Below are positions 33,124 to 43,577 of a DNA stretch of 64,000 bases, one piece after another (position 1 is the first letter of the stretch; each line of letters begins with the position of its first letter). The notes under the pieces were generated by a model. That model saw nothing but the letters and a program-made list of their open reading frames with translations. It was not told the DNA's origin and ran no database searches. This DNA is from Lumnitzera littorea (Eukaryota; Streptophyta; Magnoliopsida; Myrtales; Combretaceae). The position numbers and the translations under genes were made by a program. Location of the stretch: NCBI GenBank assembly GCA_024138015.1, contig JAMXBB010000007.1, positions 71,012,718 to 71,076,717 of the forward strand. Direction: 5' to 3'.

Positions 33124-34660
33124 TAAAGGCATAAAATGCTTCATTCTCTAACTAATGAAAGTATCTCATTATTTGAAAAGTCTAGGATGATAAGAGGTAA
33201 GCCTAACCTTAAACATTGACCTTAAAACAATCATGAGAGCAGAGAGATATGAAAACAAGGGTAAGACTCATTCCTTAAAAAAAGTCTATCTTGTATGTGA
33301 TACGCTGATTGAAATGACGATAGGCATTCATTTCACTACTCTAAACACAATTATCCCTTACGAACCCATTTAAGTCTTTTGGAGATTTTTCTTAAAGTTA
33401 GCCCTATCAAAAACCACCCCATACTAGGGAAATCAAGAGGGTAAAGTCATTGATTTAGAGAAAAAGGATAAACTAAATTGTGCTTACTTTAATTGTGTCA
33501 ATGTACAAGCATTGATTGTCATAGATAACTCGATTTCTTTAGAATAAAGAAGAGCTTTAAACCTTGTACACTTCACTCAAGCTCATACACTCATTCAAAC
33601 ACCTTAAGCTATGGATTTTTCCCAAACACTCTGAAGCTATACCCACATCACTAGGCCTATACATTTTGAACTCAAGGTTTTGAGGCCTTAAATCTCCTTA
33701 AACTGAAACTTAGACATATGGATATTGATCACCTTGATAAAGAGAAAGAAAAGAAGAAGAAAAAAGAGGAAAAAAAAGAAAGAAAAATGAAAATGAGACA
33801 AAAAAAAAAAAACAGAGAGAGAGAAGAAATAAAATTAAGGTAATCACATCTCAAAAAGTAGCCTAAAGCTCCTAAGGGCCCAATGCCCATAAATATAAGA
33901 AAAGCTAAGCTTGTGAATTCCAAGATAAAAAACTCGAGTCTTCCCAGTATCCTTCAAAGCATAAACATGAGTTAGATTCTGAGTAAAAAAAAAAAATTTA
34001 AGCTTTAATTCTATGGTCCCACCCCCTATACCACATCACAAAACTCTTTGATTTATATTAACTAATGATTGCTCGTAAAACTGAGATAAGCCCATATTAG
34101 CATTTCCCATTAAGATTCTTGACCTATAAACCCGGATGAGATATTAACTTTTCAAAATTGGCCTATACATCAATCTTCCCTTTTGTTTAAGCCCATGATC
34201 AAAAGCCTATATTACAACCTCGAGAAATAGACCAATTAGATTAGCCAAAATGAATTACTTATAAGATTGATCATAATTTTTGGAATCATAGTTAAGAGTG
34301 AAAACAAACTATTTACGAGTATGAGGAAGTCATCTTGGGCTAAAAAATTTAGATAATTGAGATACTTTTCCTAATATGAAACTTATGAAACAAAAGTCAA
34401 GCATGCCCTAAAGGTATGAGAAGCTATTCACTTCAGAAATAAATGAAACTCCATACAATAAGAAGAATAATGTGTCTAGTGGAAGCTTTTCCTATTCTTA
34501 CATCATAGCGGGCAAACAATAAAGGACATAAAATGAATGGCCAATGGGTTGAAAGAACGAGCACACTACTTATCTGTGAGACTCAAAGTCAATATAATTT
34601 GTACACTTGTTAATAGGAAAAAAAAATAAACATTTTTTTCAATAAAACATGTTCTCCCTT
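33124..34660 (+). other. Non-coding interior of element C
   Basis: Colinear with A (minus strand) from about 33240: gtgatacgctgattgaaatg corresponds to gtgatatgtagattaaaatg in A, then ggcattcatttc and aaacacaat follow, later acaccttaagct, an AG-rich run (33735-33830), ggcctatacatc and atagttaagagtg. I see no protein. The frame at 33729-33923 on the minus strand is the translation of the AG run. Confidence 0.7.
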
Positions 34661-35575
34661 GAGTTTTCAAAAATTGAAAATTTTGAGAATTTGCAATGTT
34701 AAACTTTAGTTATCCTCAAATTTAAGAACTTTGATTATCCTATAATTCAAGAATCTTAATTATCCTTAAGGAGCTATGATCATCTTATAAAGTTTCAAAA
34801 ACCTTAGTTATTTTTAAACTTAGGAACTTAGTTGTCTTATGATTCAGGAATCTTAGTAATCTTTAAAGAGCCTTGATCATCTTATAAAATTTTAGAAACC
34901 TTAGTTATCCTTATCTTAGGAACTTTGGTAATCTTATAGTGTCGGAAACCTTAGTCATCCTTCAGATCTTTAGTCAACTTATGATTTTTTAACCTTAGTT
35001 ATCCTTAAACTTAGGAAACTTGGTTATCTTATAAGGATCTTAGTTATCTTTAGTGAGCTTTGATTATCTTACAAAGTTTTGGGAACCTTAGTTATCCTAC
35101 TATCAGGAATCTTGGTCATCTTTAGTTTAAGTGAACTTAAGAACTCTAATTATCTTATGGTATAAGAAAATTTAGGAGCTTCGGTTATCCTACGATATGA
35201 AAATTCAAGGAACCTTGGTCATCCTTAATTTAGAAAATTTAAGATCTTGACTATCCTATGATGAGAAACTCCAAAAGCCTTTGTCATCCCTAGTCAAAAA
35301 GCTTGATTATTTAGGAGCCTCTATCATCATGTCAAGAGCTTAAGCTATATTAGGAATTTTAGGGAGCATCAATCATCCTAAGGTAATAACAATTACCCTA
35401 TTCAGTAACATTTGCTATCCTCAATCTTTCTCTAAGTTTTGAAACCTTAGTTATCTCATGCCAAGGGTTTAGAAATTTTCATTATAGGAACTTTTGTCAT
35501 CTTACAAAAAATGAACATAGTTATCCTAAGGTTTAGAAGCATTAGCCATCTCTTTTAAACCCTTCCATTAAGTTG
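34660..35575 (+). repeat. Tandem array with ~27-33-bp subunits and ~95-bp higher-order unit, element C 3' UTR
   Basis: The word ccttagttatcctt and variants recur every 25-35 bases. A longer unit is visible as gagctatgatcatcttataa (34771), gagccttgatcatcttataa (34868) and gagctttgattatcttacaa (35055), spaced 97 and 187 (about 2 x 94). Divergence increases towards 35500. It is unrelated in sequence to the arrays of A and B. Confidence 0.88.
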
Positions 35576-35614
35576 TTTCGAGTAAAATATTCTTAAGAAA
35601 TCTACCTTCTTAAA

Positions 35615-35965
35615 GATACTTACCAATTCAAGCTAAGAGCCTTTTTATATGACTTTTCAAGTCAGAGTCTTTTTACCCTGCGAGTTTAGGCTGGGACGTT
35701 TCTTAGTTGAACTTCAAGGCAGAATTTCTTTTTACCCTGCTAATTTAAGCTGAGATCTTTTTTTAGCTAAGCTCTCAAGCCTGAACCTTTTTACCCTACC
35801 AATTCGAGTTGAGATCTTTTTTAGCTGGCATTTCAAGTCAAGACCTTGCTCAACTGGCCTTTCAAGTCAAGACCTCGCTCAATTGACCTTTTAAATTAGA
35901 ACTTTTCTTAACTGACCATTCAAGTTAAAATTCCTTACCCTATTAATTCAAGTCAAGACTTAATA
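35615..35965 (+). repeat. Second tandem array of element C, ~32/65-bp units
   Basis: Units such as ggcctttcaagtcaagacct, ggcatttcaagtcaagacct, and gaacctttttaccctaccaa/gaatttctttttaccctgct alternate. It ends about 25 bases before the polypurine tract. It includes cttgctcaactggcctttca and ctcgctcaattgacctttta as neighbouring copies 32 bases apart. Confidence 0.85.
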
Positions 35966-35988
35966 AAAATGGGCATGTATAAAACTTC

Positions 35989-36006
35989 GCTAGAAAGAGG
36001 AAGAGT
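35989..36006 (+). promoter_or_regulatory. Polypurine tract of element C
   Basis: cgctagaaagaggaagagt directly before tatagaaaccc. It aligns with gctataaagaggggcaat|tgtagagaccc of A (minus strand), including the preceding aaacttcgc / aaactttgc. Confidence 0.75.
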
Positions 36007-38987
36007 TATAGAAACCCTATTTTTGCCACATTTTTTTTTATCTCTTTATTTAGTTTTGACCAGGTTTACAAAAACAAAAAGTAAAAAAAAAACCAAAAAA
36101 TTGAAAAAAAATGTACCAAAAGAGTTTAAGTCAAGTCAATGAGTTGTTTACGGTCAAATTAGGTAATAATAGAATATTCATGTAATTTAATAAATTCTGG
36201 TTTCAAAAAATTATGGCTTCATAAAAAAAATATTTTTAAGAAAAGCCTAGGAAATTTTTGTTTCATAAAAGTGGACTCTTGTTCAATTTAAATTTAAATT
36301 TTAAATAATTTTAACTGGATGAATAAAAAATAAGATTAAGAATTTATTAAATGGAACTTAAGTTAAAAAATACTTAGCATGTATATTTGTTGATTTTTTT
36401 AATTATTTTAAAAGTGGTGGGTAGTCTTTAAAATAAATTAAAGTTGAGTCAGGCTTAGTTTTGGAAGCCCAATTACGATTGGGCCCAGTGATATAAGGGT
36501 TTAATAAAATTGGATAGCATTTATTCTTGAGTTCGAGCTTTGACCAGCGAAACTGTATTTTTCTCTTTTTTTCCAAGTCACGTGAGAAGCACGTGACTAC
36601 TTCTTCTCCACATAGACCGAGCACGAGGAAGAGAAGAGAAAGTACAAGAATTTCTCTTAGAATGCGGGCCAAATCGATTTGTTTCAATCAATTTTTTATG
36701 GGAATCTATCTAAAGATTTCATGTATATTCATTAACATATAAATATTTGCATTCAAAATTGATAACAATGAATCATAAGGATCAAGGTTAGTTTTTATAT
36801 TCAAACCAGATTTGAATCAGATTTGAATGAATCTTAAAGAAAAACCTAATATAAACACATTTTTGTACACTTTTGAGGTCAAGGATCATGAAAAAATCAA
36901 TGAGTTTCATTCGCGAACACCTCAATGACACTCTATCAAAACTTTCTCTCTCTACCTGATAACCACCGCGACTCACCCTCTCTCCCATCCTTGCATAGCC
37001 GTCATCTACCATCACAACACCAGTTGAGCTTCCCGCAACACTGCGTGAGCACCTCCCGTGACCGTAACAACCCAAAGCGACCATCTCCATGCACTACTGT
37101 AACCCACTTCCAAACTCCCAAAACCACCGCCATCAGCCTTAGTCCAAATGCCACCACGACTATTTCCAAACACGAAAACACCTTGAACACCATGTTCTCC
37201 AACTTCAAAAACTCCTGACCACATCTCTCTTCCCCTTGAACCCCCACAGTCGGCCTTGTGCGAAGCACCACCGCTGCCAACTACCTTACACCACCATTGA
37301 AACCACTACTAAATACCAAAACACCATCACCATTGGGCTTTTTGTTAATGAGATCCTAATGGAAATGAAGCTTCTTCTTGAAATAACCCCCAACGCCGCC
37401 TTTAACACGACATCTTGATTGCTGCTGTAGTCCCCTATGCAACCAGACCCGTATGACTGGGGAGTTCCACGACCTGTTCGAGATCCAACCCACGTGCAAG
37501 TACCCATGGACCTGGCCCGCGACTGTTACGAAAATAGGTGGGTCTCGATTCATTGGGTTTTTTTATTTTTTATTTTTATTTGAGTGTTTTTGGTTATGTT
37601 ATTTTGTGTGTGAATAAAATTAACAAAGGCCAATGCTAATTTCATTTATTTTTTGTGCAGGTCTTTATTGTAATTGTTAGTCTTTTTCTTTCAATATAAT
37701 GATCGTTAATTATAATGTTGTCGTTATTTAATTTAGTATTTTTAGGATATTTTGAACTAATGAGAATTTTCTTTACAAGATCTTATATAAATAATTATCC
37801 TTTATCATCTTATTTTATTTTTTGCATGTTTAATAGTAGAATCGCATTTTCAACGTTCTTTTGACAAATAGCATCTTTATAATATTTATTGCATAAGCAT
37901 GATATTTAACATATAAATTGCATATTGAAAGGACAGATTGCATATTTAATAGAAATATGCATTTATTCATGAACTTTTTTATTATTGCATGTTAGGGCAT
38001 AACTTTACACTAAAGTCAGCATTTTTTTTTCATAAAGTTGCTTTTTTAAATAAAATTTCCTTTTTTATAGAAAATTTCCCTTTTTAGATAAAATTGCATC
38101 CTTTAGAAATTTTCATTTTTAGATAAGAATTACATACTTTTACAAAAATTACACCTTTTGGGTACAACAACATCTTTTTTTTTAAGATTCATATTTTCTA
38201 TTGAAATTTGCATCTAGATTTCATATATTTGGAATTTTATAGGAAAAAAAGGTTTTGTCACGTAATTGAGTTTTCTTAAAAAATAAAAAAATTTAATTGG
38301 TGTTTTCTCAAAACTAGGTTTTCTTTAGGGTTTTCAAAATTAGACAATAAAGATTAAGTTTTCTAGGATTTTTTATGAATAAAAAATAAATTGGTTAAAA
38401 ACATTAACTTGGCTTCATTTTTCAAAAATAAAAATAACTTACCTACTAAAATTTTATAAATAAAAAAAAAACTACATTACTTTGATCTTGATTAAAGAGT
38501 ACATAAGCACTTTTAGTGTAACTATTTGATCCTGACTAAAGGGTATGTAAGCACTTTCGGTGTAACCATGAAAAATAAAAACTTTGTTTTTCTTAGAAAA
38601 ATTAGTAGTAAAAATAATAAACATCATTTTTCATGCATTTTATCATTTTTCCAATTTAGAAGAAAAATAAAATTTAGGCCCATTAGTTAATTTGTGTTAC
38701 AATTCTTACATGGTGACTTTATCTTAATAAGTTAACCTGCGATGTCAATTTTCTTATTTATTTTCTAAAAAATTAATTTTTTTTTAGAAAATTTGTGGAA
38801 TCGTGAGCTTATTAGGGTTTTTCCACCCAAAAATGCAAATCTTACTTTTTCACTAGTTTTATTAGTTGGCAACTCTAAAATTATTTTTCAAAAAAGTTTT
38901 TTGCTTAATTTTATGTGGAGTAACTTATATTAAGTGAGTTGAGCTTAGTATAGATTAAATTAAGGAAAATGAAAATAAAGCTTGATA
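36007..38987 (+). repeat. 3' LTR of element C (~2.98 kb)
   Basis: Begins tatagaaaccctatttttgcc, a decayed TGTAGA start. It ends agattaaattaaggaaaatg...aaagcttgata, matching the reverse-complemented starts of LTRs A and B (attaaggaaatcgaaa...gctcgaca). The section 38700-38960 follows the B LTR: atggtgactttatcttaata, a ctaaaaaattaattttttt block and ggttt-ttcca. The 36880-37300 part is a richer CCACC/CACCA section like the mid-parts of A and B. A 59-base block starting gatcttgattaaagagtaca (38481) is repeated as gatcctgactaaagggtatg (38528). All frames of 60-100 residues between 36403 and 37553 overlap on both strands and look like LTR translation. Confidence 0.82.
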
Positions 38988-39240
38988 ATAATGAAGCCAA
39001 GTATGAAGCATCCATCGCCGATTTTAGGATTGCAAAGGACGTCAAGGTCGAAAAGCTAGAGATCTACTTCGACTCTGTACTTGTAGTTCAATAAGTTAAA
39101 GGGGACTACGAAATAAAAAGTGAACCTCGAGGTTCACCTCATGAAGTATTACCAAAATTTCATAAGTAAAGAACCTAGAGGTGAACAAACTATGTAAACT
39201 TGCCTCTACGATTGTCCTAACTTACACATATGACAAGCGA
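38987..39240 (+). pseudogene. RNase H (archaeal type) fragment of element D
   Basis: Reads NNEAKYEASIADFRIAKDVK, then EKLEIYFDSVLVVQ, a stop (former Gln), then VKGDYEIKSEPRG. These are the Glu and the third Asp regions of the second RNase H of Tat elements (usual wording NNxAEYEA and SDSQLVVNQ). The N-terminal half is missing because the LTR of C ends at 38987, directly before the first codon. It belongs to a different subfamily from B, whose matching part reads NNKAEYEAYILGLKM. Confidence 0.85.
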
Positions 39241-40490
39241 ATCTTCCAAACTCAATCGAATGGATCCAATACTTGAGTAGCTTAAGACAAAGGCACTACC
39301 TGATGATAATGGAGAAGCTAAGATGCTTACCCACAGCGTAGTTGACTATTCGATCATTAACGATGTCCTCTACCATCATAGATACAACAGGCACTTCTTT
39401 GATGTCTCAAACCTAAGGAAGGTGCTTATGCCCTCTTAGAGTTGCATGCTGAGGTTTATAGCAATGATATTCAAGCTTAGGCTCTATACATCGAAGCCCT
39501 CCACCCTGTCTACTACTAGCCGATGATGAAAGAAGATATGAAGACTATGGTGCAAAGATACCACAAGTATCAAAAGCACGCATCCATTAATCATGGCTCG
39601 AGCATCAAGCTGCATCCAATGACAAGCCTAAGCTATTCATCCAATAGGGAATCAACGTCGTTAGACCCTTCCTTAAAGCGTATAAGGGATACCAATTCAT
39701 TCTAGTAACTATGCATAACTTTACAAAGTGGGTTAAGGTACAGGCGATCGCAAGCATAACAACCAGAGTAGCTGAAGGATTTGTCCTCACTAAGTTCAAG
39801 GTATCCAACACCCTAATCATGGACAATGGCAAGCAATTTGATAATGCCAAGCTTAGGGAGTTCTATGACAAGCACCACAAGCTCTACTACACCCCAGTTG
39901 CCTACCTTTGCACCAATGGCCAAGTCAAAGCCATTAATAAGATAGTCCTCAGTAACCTGAAGAAGAGAGTAGAGCGAGCATAGGGCAAGTAGGCTGATGA
40001 GCTCCCAACTATCCTTTAAGGATACTGAATAACTCATAAGATGACTACTAGAGAAACCCTGTTCTACCTTGCCTTTAGCTCCAAAGCTATGCTACCCATC
40101 GAGCTAGAGCTCCTTATGAGAAAGGTCTAAAACTTTGACATTAACAACAACCAAACAGCCCTACAAGCAAGCCTCGATAGCATCAATGAGATGGGAGACA
40201 TTGCCTAAGCTCAAGGAGTTGCTTATCGACAATAAGTGGCCAAATACTATAACAAAAGGGTTAAGCAAAAGATCTTTTGGCTTGGAGACCTAATGTGTCG
40301 AAAACTGAAAGCCATAGGATCACGAGAAGGGCAAGGCATATTAAACTAAACTGGTAGGACCTTATATGGATAAAGAGGACACTAACAATGTAGCTTATAC
40401 GTTGGAGACCTTCAATGGATGACCCATCCCAAGGACGTGGAATGCCAACAACCTAAGGCCCTATTTTTTTGTAAAGCTTTATGAGGAACT
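39241..40490 (+). pseudogene. Integrase of element D (broken)
   Basis: Zinc-binding part about 39440-39600: LLELHAEVYSND and MKEDMKTMVQRYHKYQKHAS; where Cys-x-x-Cys is expected the sequence has Tyr-His-Lys-Tyr. Core about 39600-39980: FTKWVKVQAIASIT, LIMDNGKQFDN (second Asp) and NGQVKAINKIVLSNLKKRVE, in which the catalytic Glu (normally GQVEAxN) is Lys. Then the C-terminal part to 40490: YYNKRVKQKIF, a LGDLMCRK word and WNANNLRPYF. Stops at several Trp and Gln sites. Wording is of the Retand/RIRE2-like Tat integrases and not of B. Confidence 0.88.
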
Positions 40491-41425
40491 TGATATGCTT
40501 GTACATATTAGCTAGTTCAATGAAAGATGAGTTATGTGCTTTTCTACTCTCCTTTCCTAAATCTTTATTGCATCTCCACACAATTTGATCACCATCGAGC
40601 TTAACCCCTAATCATCTAACGAAGGTAGAAAAGCCCTGGGCATGAATGAATTAACGTACGTCCTCAAAGCCCAAACACTTTTGCTGGTCATTATACCTAA
40701 GAAGTCCTAAACCTCGCACACTTAAGTTGACACACATCCCTGAGCTTAAGCAACTCATAGGTACATGCACCTGAGGGGTTAGCACTTCAAACCACGTACA
40801 TCGACCTAATTGGTACATTAGGTCCTCGCCCACTAAACAACCTTAAAGTGCTTGATGCCTCAAGCCAATTATAACTTAGCTACGGGGTCACGAGCTTACA
40901 AATAACTTACCTTAGTAAGGCAACCTAGCCGAGAATGCTGAATCACATAGAAATAAGACAGTCTAAAGGCATAAGCAGGTAAGGGTTAGCACAAACAACT
41001 AAGGTTAACCTAGTCAAACCATTACCCCACTAAATACTAAGTGTAACTTACAAAATTCAAATACCCATCTTACCCCCACCCCTATACAGTTACAAGTGCT
41101 TGAAAGGATGAACCAATATCAACATTTGAAGTAGCAAGCATATACTAAAGGGAGAAGAAAAAGCCAAAATACAAAGGAAAATAAACACAAGAAAGCAATC
41201 CCACTTGGATAAATTTCACTTCCATTCATTTATACACTCCATTACAAGGTTTAAAGGCCACCGTCCTCGGCCCTAGGAGTAAGAGAAAAGAAAAAAACCA
41301 TAAGGAAAAGAGGAAACAAAATGGAGTAAGTAAAAGGCCTCTATGGGTTCTCAACCTAACCCTCAACCTGGTTGGCTCCACCCTTAGCCTAACCACCACC
41401 ATCTGCGGCCTAATTACCCCCATCC
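40491..41425. other. Non-coding stretch of element D between integrase and the antisense gene
   Basis: No conserved frame. The part 41080-41260 probably contains the 3' end of the antisense transcript: cattcatttatacactccattacaaggtttaa resembles attcattcgaagtccttaca near 51087, the equivalent place of the second antisense unit. The frames at 40651-40833 and 41226-41429 (minus) are weak; the latter follows directly on the antisense gene and may be part of its 3' UTR. Confidence 0.5.
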
Positions 41426-42008
41426 TCAATCCTCAACCTTATCATCTCCACACTTAAAATGCTCACCTCCACCTTTGCCTATGGACTCCTCGACATCACC
41501 ATTGGACTTGTCTTCATCATCTAGCCAAAAAAGGAAGCCCAGGTCAAGGTTAGGATACTTCTCTCGAACCTCTTTCCTCACCTGTTTTCCTCCATTTGAG
41601 TTAGCTTGAGTGGTTGCTTCCTTAAAGCTATAGCTATTGGTGAGCTCCTTAAAAAGCCTTTCTAGGGTTGCCAGTTTCAAATCCTGACCATCCATAAGCT
41701 CAACCTACCTAGTTTGGAATCTAGCTCAAGTATCATCAAGCTCCTTCCATGCTTCCTCTACCTCTTTCCTCACTGCCGCTAACTCTTATGCAAGGGTATT
41801 TACTAAGGTCTCCAACTCATTAACACACTTCTTTAATGCCTCAGCCTAGGCCTTTGCTTGAGCTGCCTTTTACTCAACCTTATCTTTCTCCCTTTCCAGG
41901 GCCCCAAAAGGTATCGACTAAGTCCTTGATGTGGCCCTTCAACTCCTCGACCTCATTATTCAATCTACCCACCTAAACCTCCAACTTATTACACCTTTAG
42001 TAGACCAT

Positions 42009-42090
42009 CTACAAGGAAAACAAATTGAGTTGGTTACAAGCATTAGTTAACACTTTAATGAAAGAAGTAACATAAGTAAGGAGAACATAC
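42009..42090 (-). other. Probable intron in antisense gene 1 (82 bp)
   Basis: On the minus strand the coding stretch ...HGHGMMLM is followed by GTATGTTCTCC, and 82 bases later CAATTTGTTTTCCTTGTAG precedes a stretch that continues as the coiled coil. GT and AG ends, a T-rich tract before AG and the ~80-base length fit a plant intron. Reading through without splicing meets a stop soon after (CYFFH, stop at 42055). Splicing is inferred, not shown. Confidence 0.55.
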
Positions 42091-42269
42091 CATCAGCATC
42101 ATCCCATGCCCATGCAAGAAGGCATAACTACATGTGCTCATTATCTCCTCCAGTCTCTCCATGGCAATCTTCATAGTCTTCAGGTACCTCCTATCATGAA
42201 AGAGCTTGGCATAAGCTAGATTTACAAACAACATGGTAGTGCTCTTACCTGAACGATGGCCGGGTGACA

Positions 42270-42274
42270 CTTCT
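42270..42274. repeat. Target-site duplication of element E, left copy
   Basis: CTTCT directly before the left LTR; CTTCC follows the right LTR at 48920-48924 (four of five identical). Removing E and one copy rejoins the antisense gene of D in a coding frame. Confidence 0.7.
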
Positions 42275-43207
42275 TAATAGGAATTAGGCTACTAAACCCC
42301 TGACCCGAGCCCAAGCTTGAGGACTAGAGAGCATAGCGAGATGAGTTCTTTCCTTACGCCCCACAACTGAAGAGTCTGAGCTACTGCAACCTACTAACCT
42401 GATGCCTTGCCCATACTAAACCCTCTTGTGCTTATCGATATTCTCCAACAACTTACCAGAGCTACACTCGAACGATAGCTCGACCCATCCAACCATCAGC
42501 CCAGCAGACCTGAGTCTAAGATTTACTGAATACATCCAAGCTAAACTCACTTCAGAAGAGTTACTTACTTAGCTCAACACCACTAAACTATCAGCTTAGC
42601 CTAGCATCATTACTCAACAACAACTAAGCTAATCATACAGTCTATTGGTTTTGCCAAACGTTTGACTACTTATCATCCACTATGTGTCCAAACACCTTAA
42701 ATGATAGGATCTTCTATACAAGAAGCCTGCTTTTGCTAATTTCTCATTTATATCCTTTGGACATTCCTTATATCATACTTATTTGGAACATTACTCATTT
42801 TAGTCTTTTCCCTTTTTGGTAGGATGCCCTAATATTTCAGGTATAAATACCCATTGTAAAGGTAGCTATAACATAATTAAAATTCATCAATATAGAATAT
42901 ACTTAATTTTCGTTGGAATTTTCTTTGCTTACTTGTTTCACTCTTATCCTAACCCTTAAACAAGGTTAGGTGACTAGTACCCTCACAGAGTTAACTCGTG
43001 TGTCATATCTATTTTGCTTTGTGAGTTCTTGATAGTTCCTTGGTACATCATATCCTTGGAGTGTCATATCCTTTGAGTTGATCATGACTTGCTTACTTGT
43101 TTATTTTTCAATTTTTGTACCCTTTCCATCTTCGTTTTTAAGCTTTCTATAAGCTTAGACCCACCTCTTACGACTGGCCTTGTCAATCCTCAGCGCGGAT
43201 CGTATCA
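42275..43207 (+). repeat. 5' LTR of element E (933 bp)
   Basis: Starts taataggaatta (original TG decayed to TA) and ends gatcgtatca just before the primer site. Colinear with 48024-48919; shared blocks include ccccacaactgaagagtctg, tgatgccttgcc, the TATA region and aataagcttagaccca-like sequence near the end. Confidence 0.9.
42842..42849 (+). promoter_or_regulatory. TATA box in the 5' LTR of element E
   Basis: tataaata in aggtataaatacccattg. The same box stands in the right LTR at 48574. Confidence 0.7.
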
Positions 43208-43210
43208 TCT

Positions 43211-43224
43211 TGGTATCAAAATAG
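43211..43224 (+). promoter_or_regulatory. Primer-binding site of element E
   Basis: tggtatcaaaatag, three bases after the LTR. It matches the plant initiator tRNA-Met site (TGGTATCAGAGC) except near its end. Confidence 0.85.
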
Positions 43225-43577
43225 AGATTTGTTTTGGGTAAGTTGCCATTTAGTTATGATTGTTACTATGTAGTGCATAGTACTATTGTCAAGTGTATTG
43301 TGAATACGAGAGGGATTAGTTTAAGTGTTTTGGAGAGTATTTGAAGTTTTGGTGTTGCTGTAAGACCTTTATTGTAGAGTACTCTATTTTGCCCTGTTTT
43401 GATCATATGAAAATAAAGCAAATTTTAACTGGGTTTATAGTTTTTCGAAGTAGTTGTGTTCATAGTTAGTTTGAATTTTCGTGTGGAGAAGATTGTACGT
43501 GAGAGTTGTTTGCCTTAAAAAGGATAGCGTTTGCTATTTCGTGGATTCTAAATTTGTTATTGAGTTTTATCAAGAAT
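43225..43577 (+). other. 5' leader of element E
   Basis: Non-coding leader between primer site and gag start. No special structure noticed. Confidence 0.6.

Larger units (their letters stand above)
33124..38987 (+). mobile_element. Element C: 3' half of an A-like non-autonomous Ogre relative, plus orientation
   Basis: From left to right: an interior colinear with the reverse complement of A's non-coding interior (33240-34330), two tandem arrays, a polypurine tract, and an LTR of about 3 kb that begins and ends like the LTRs of A and B. No gag or pol reading frame is present. The left part is cut off by element B, which is inserted here with a target duplication; the 5' LTR is not identified in the window. 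The right end abuts element D in the middle of its RNase H, so C itself is inserted into D. Confidence 0.75.
41426..42274 (-). pseudogene. Antisense gene 1 of element D, C-terminal part (exons)
   Basis: Continues the gene whose first part is at 48925-50374; element E lies between. Minus strand: VSPGHRSGKSTTMLFVNLAY and AYAKLFHDRRYLKTMKIAME (42270-42150), an apparent intron (42009-42090), then a long coiled coil (LNNEVEELKGHIKDLVD, ALKKCVNELETLVNTLA, AAVRKEVEEAWKELDDT) and a terminal domain LFKELTNSYSFKEATTQANS followed by REKYPNLDLGFLF and an acidic end, stop at 41426. The coiled coil plus a final LxL-type tail is the layout of the extra antisense proteins of Tat elements; their function is unknown. 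Several in-frame stops at former Gln codons. Confidence 0.72.

Noticed and set aside
36403..37553. Overlapping frames of 60-100 residues on both strands in the LTR of C
   Set aside because: They overlap each other on both strands, show no domain, and coincide with the GC-richer part of the LTR as in A and B.
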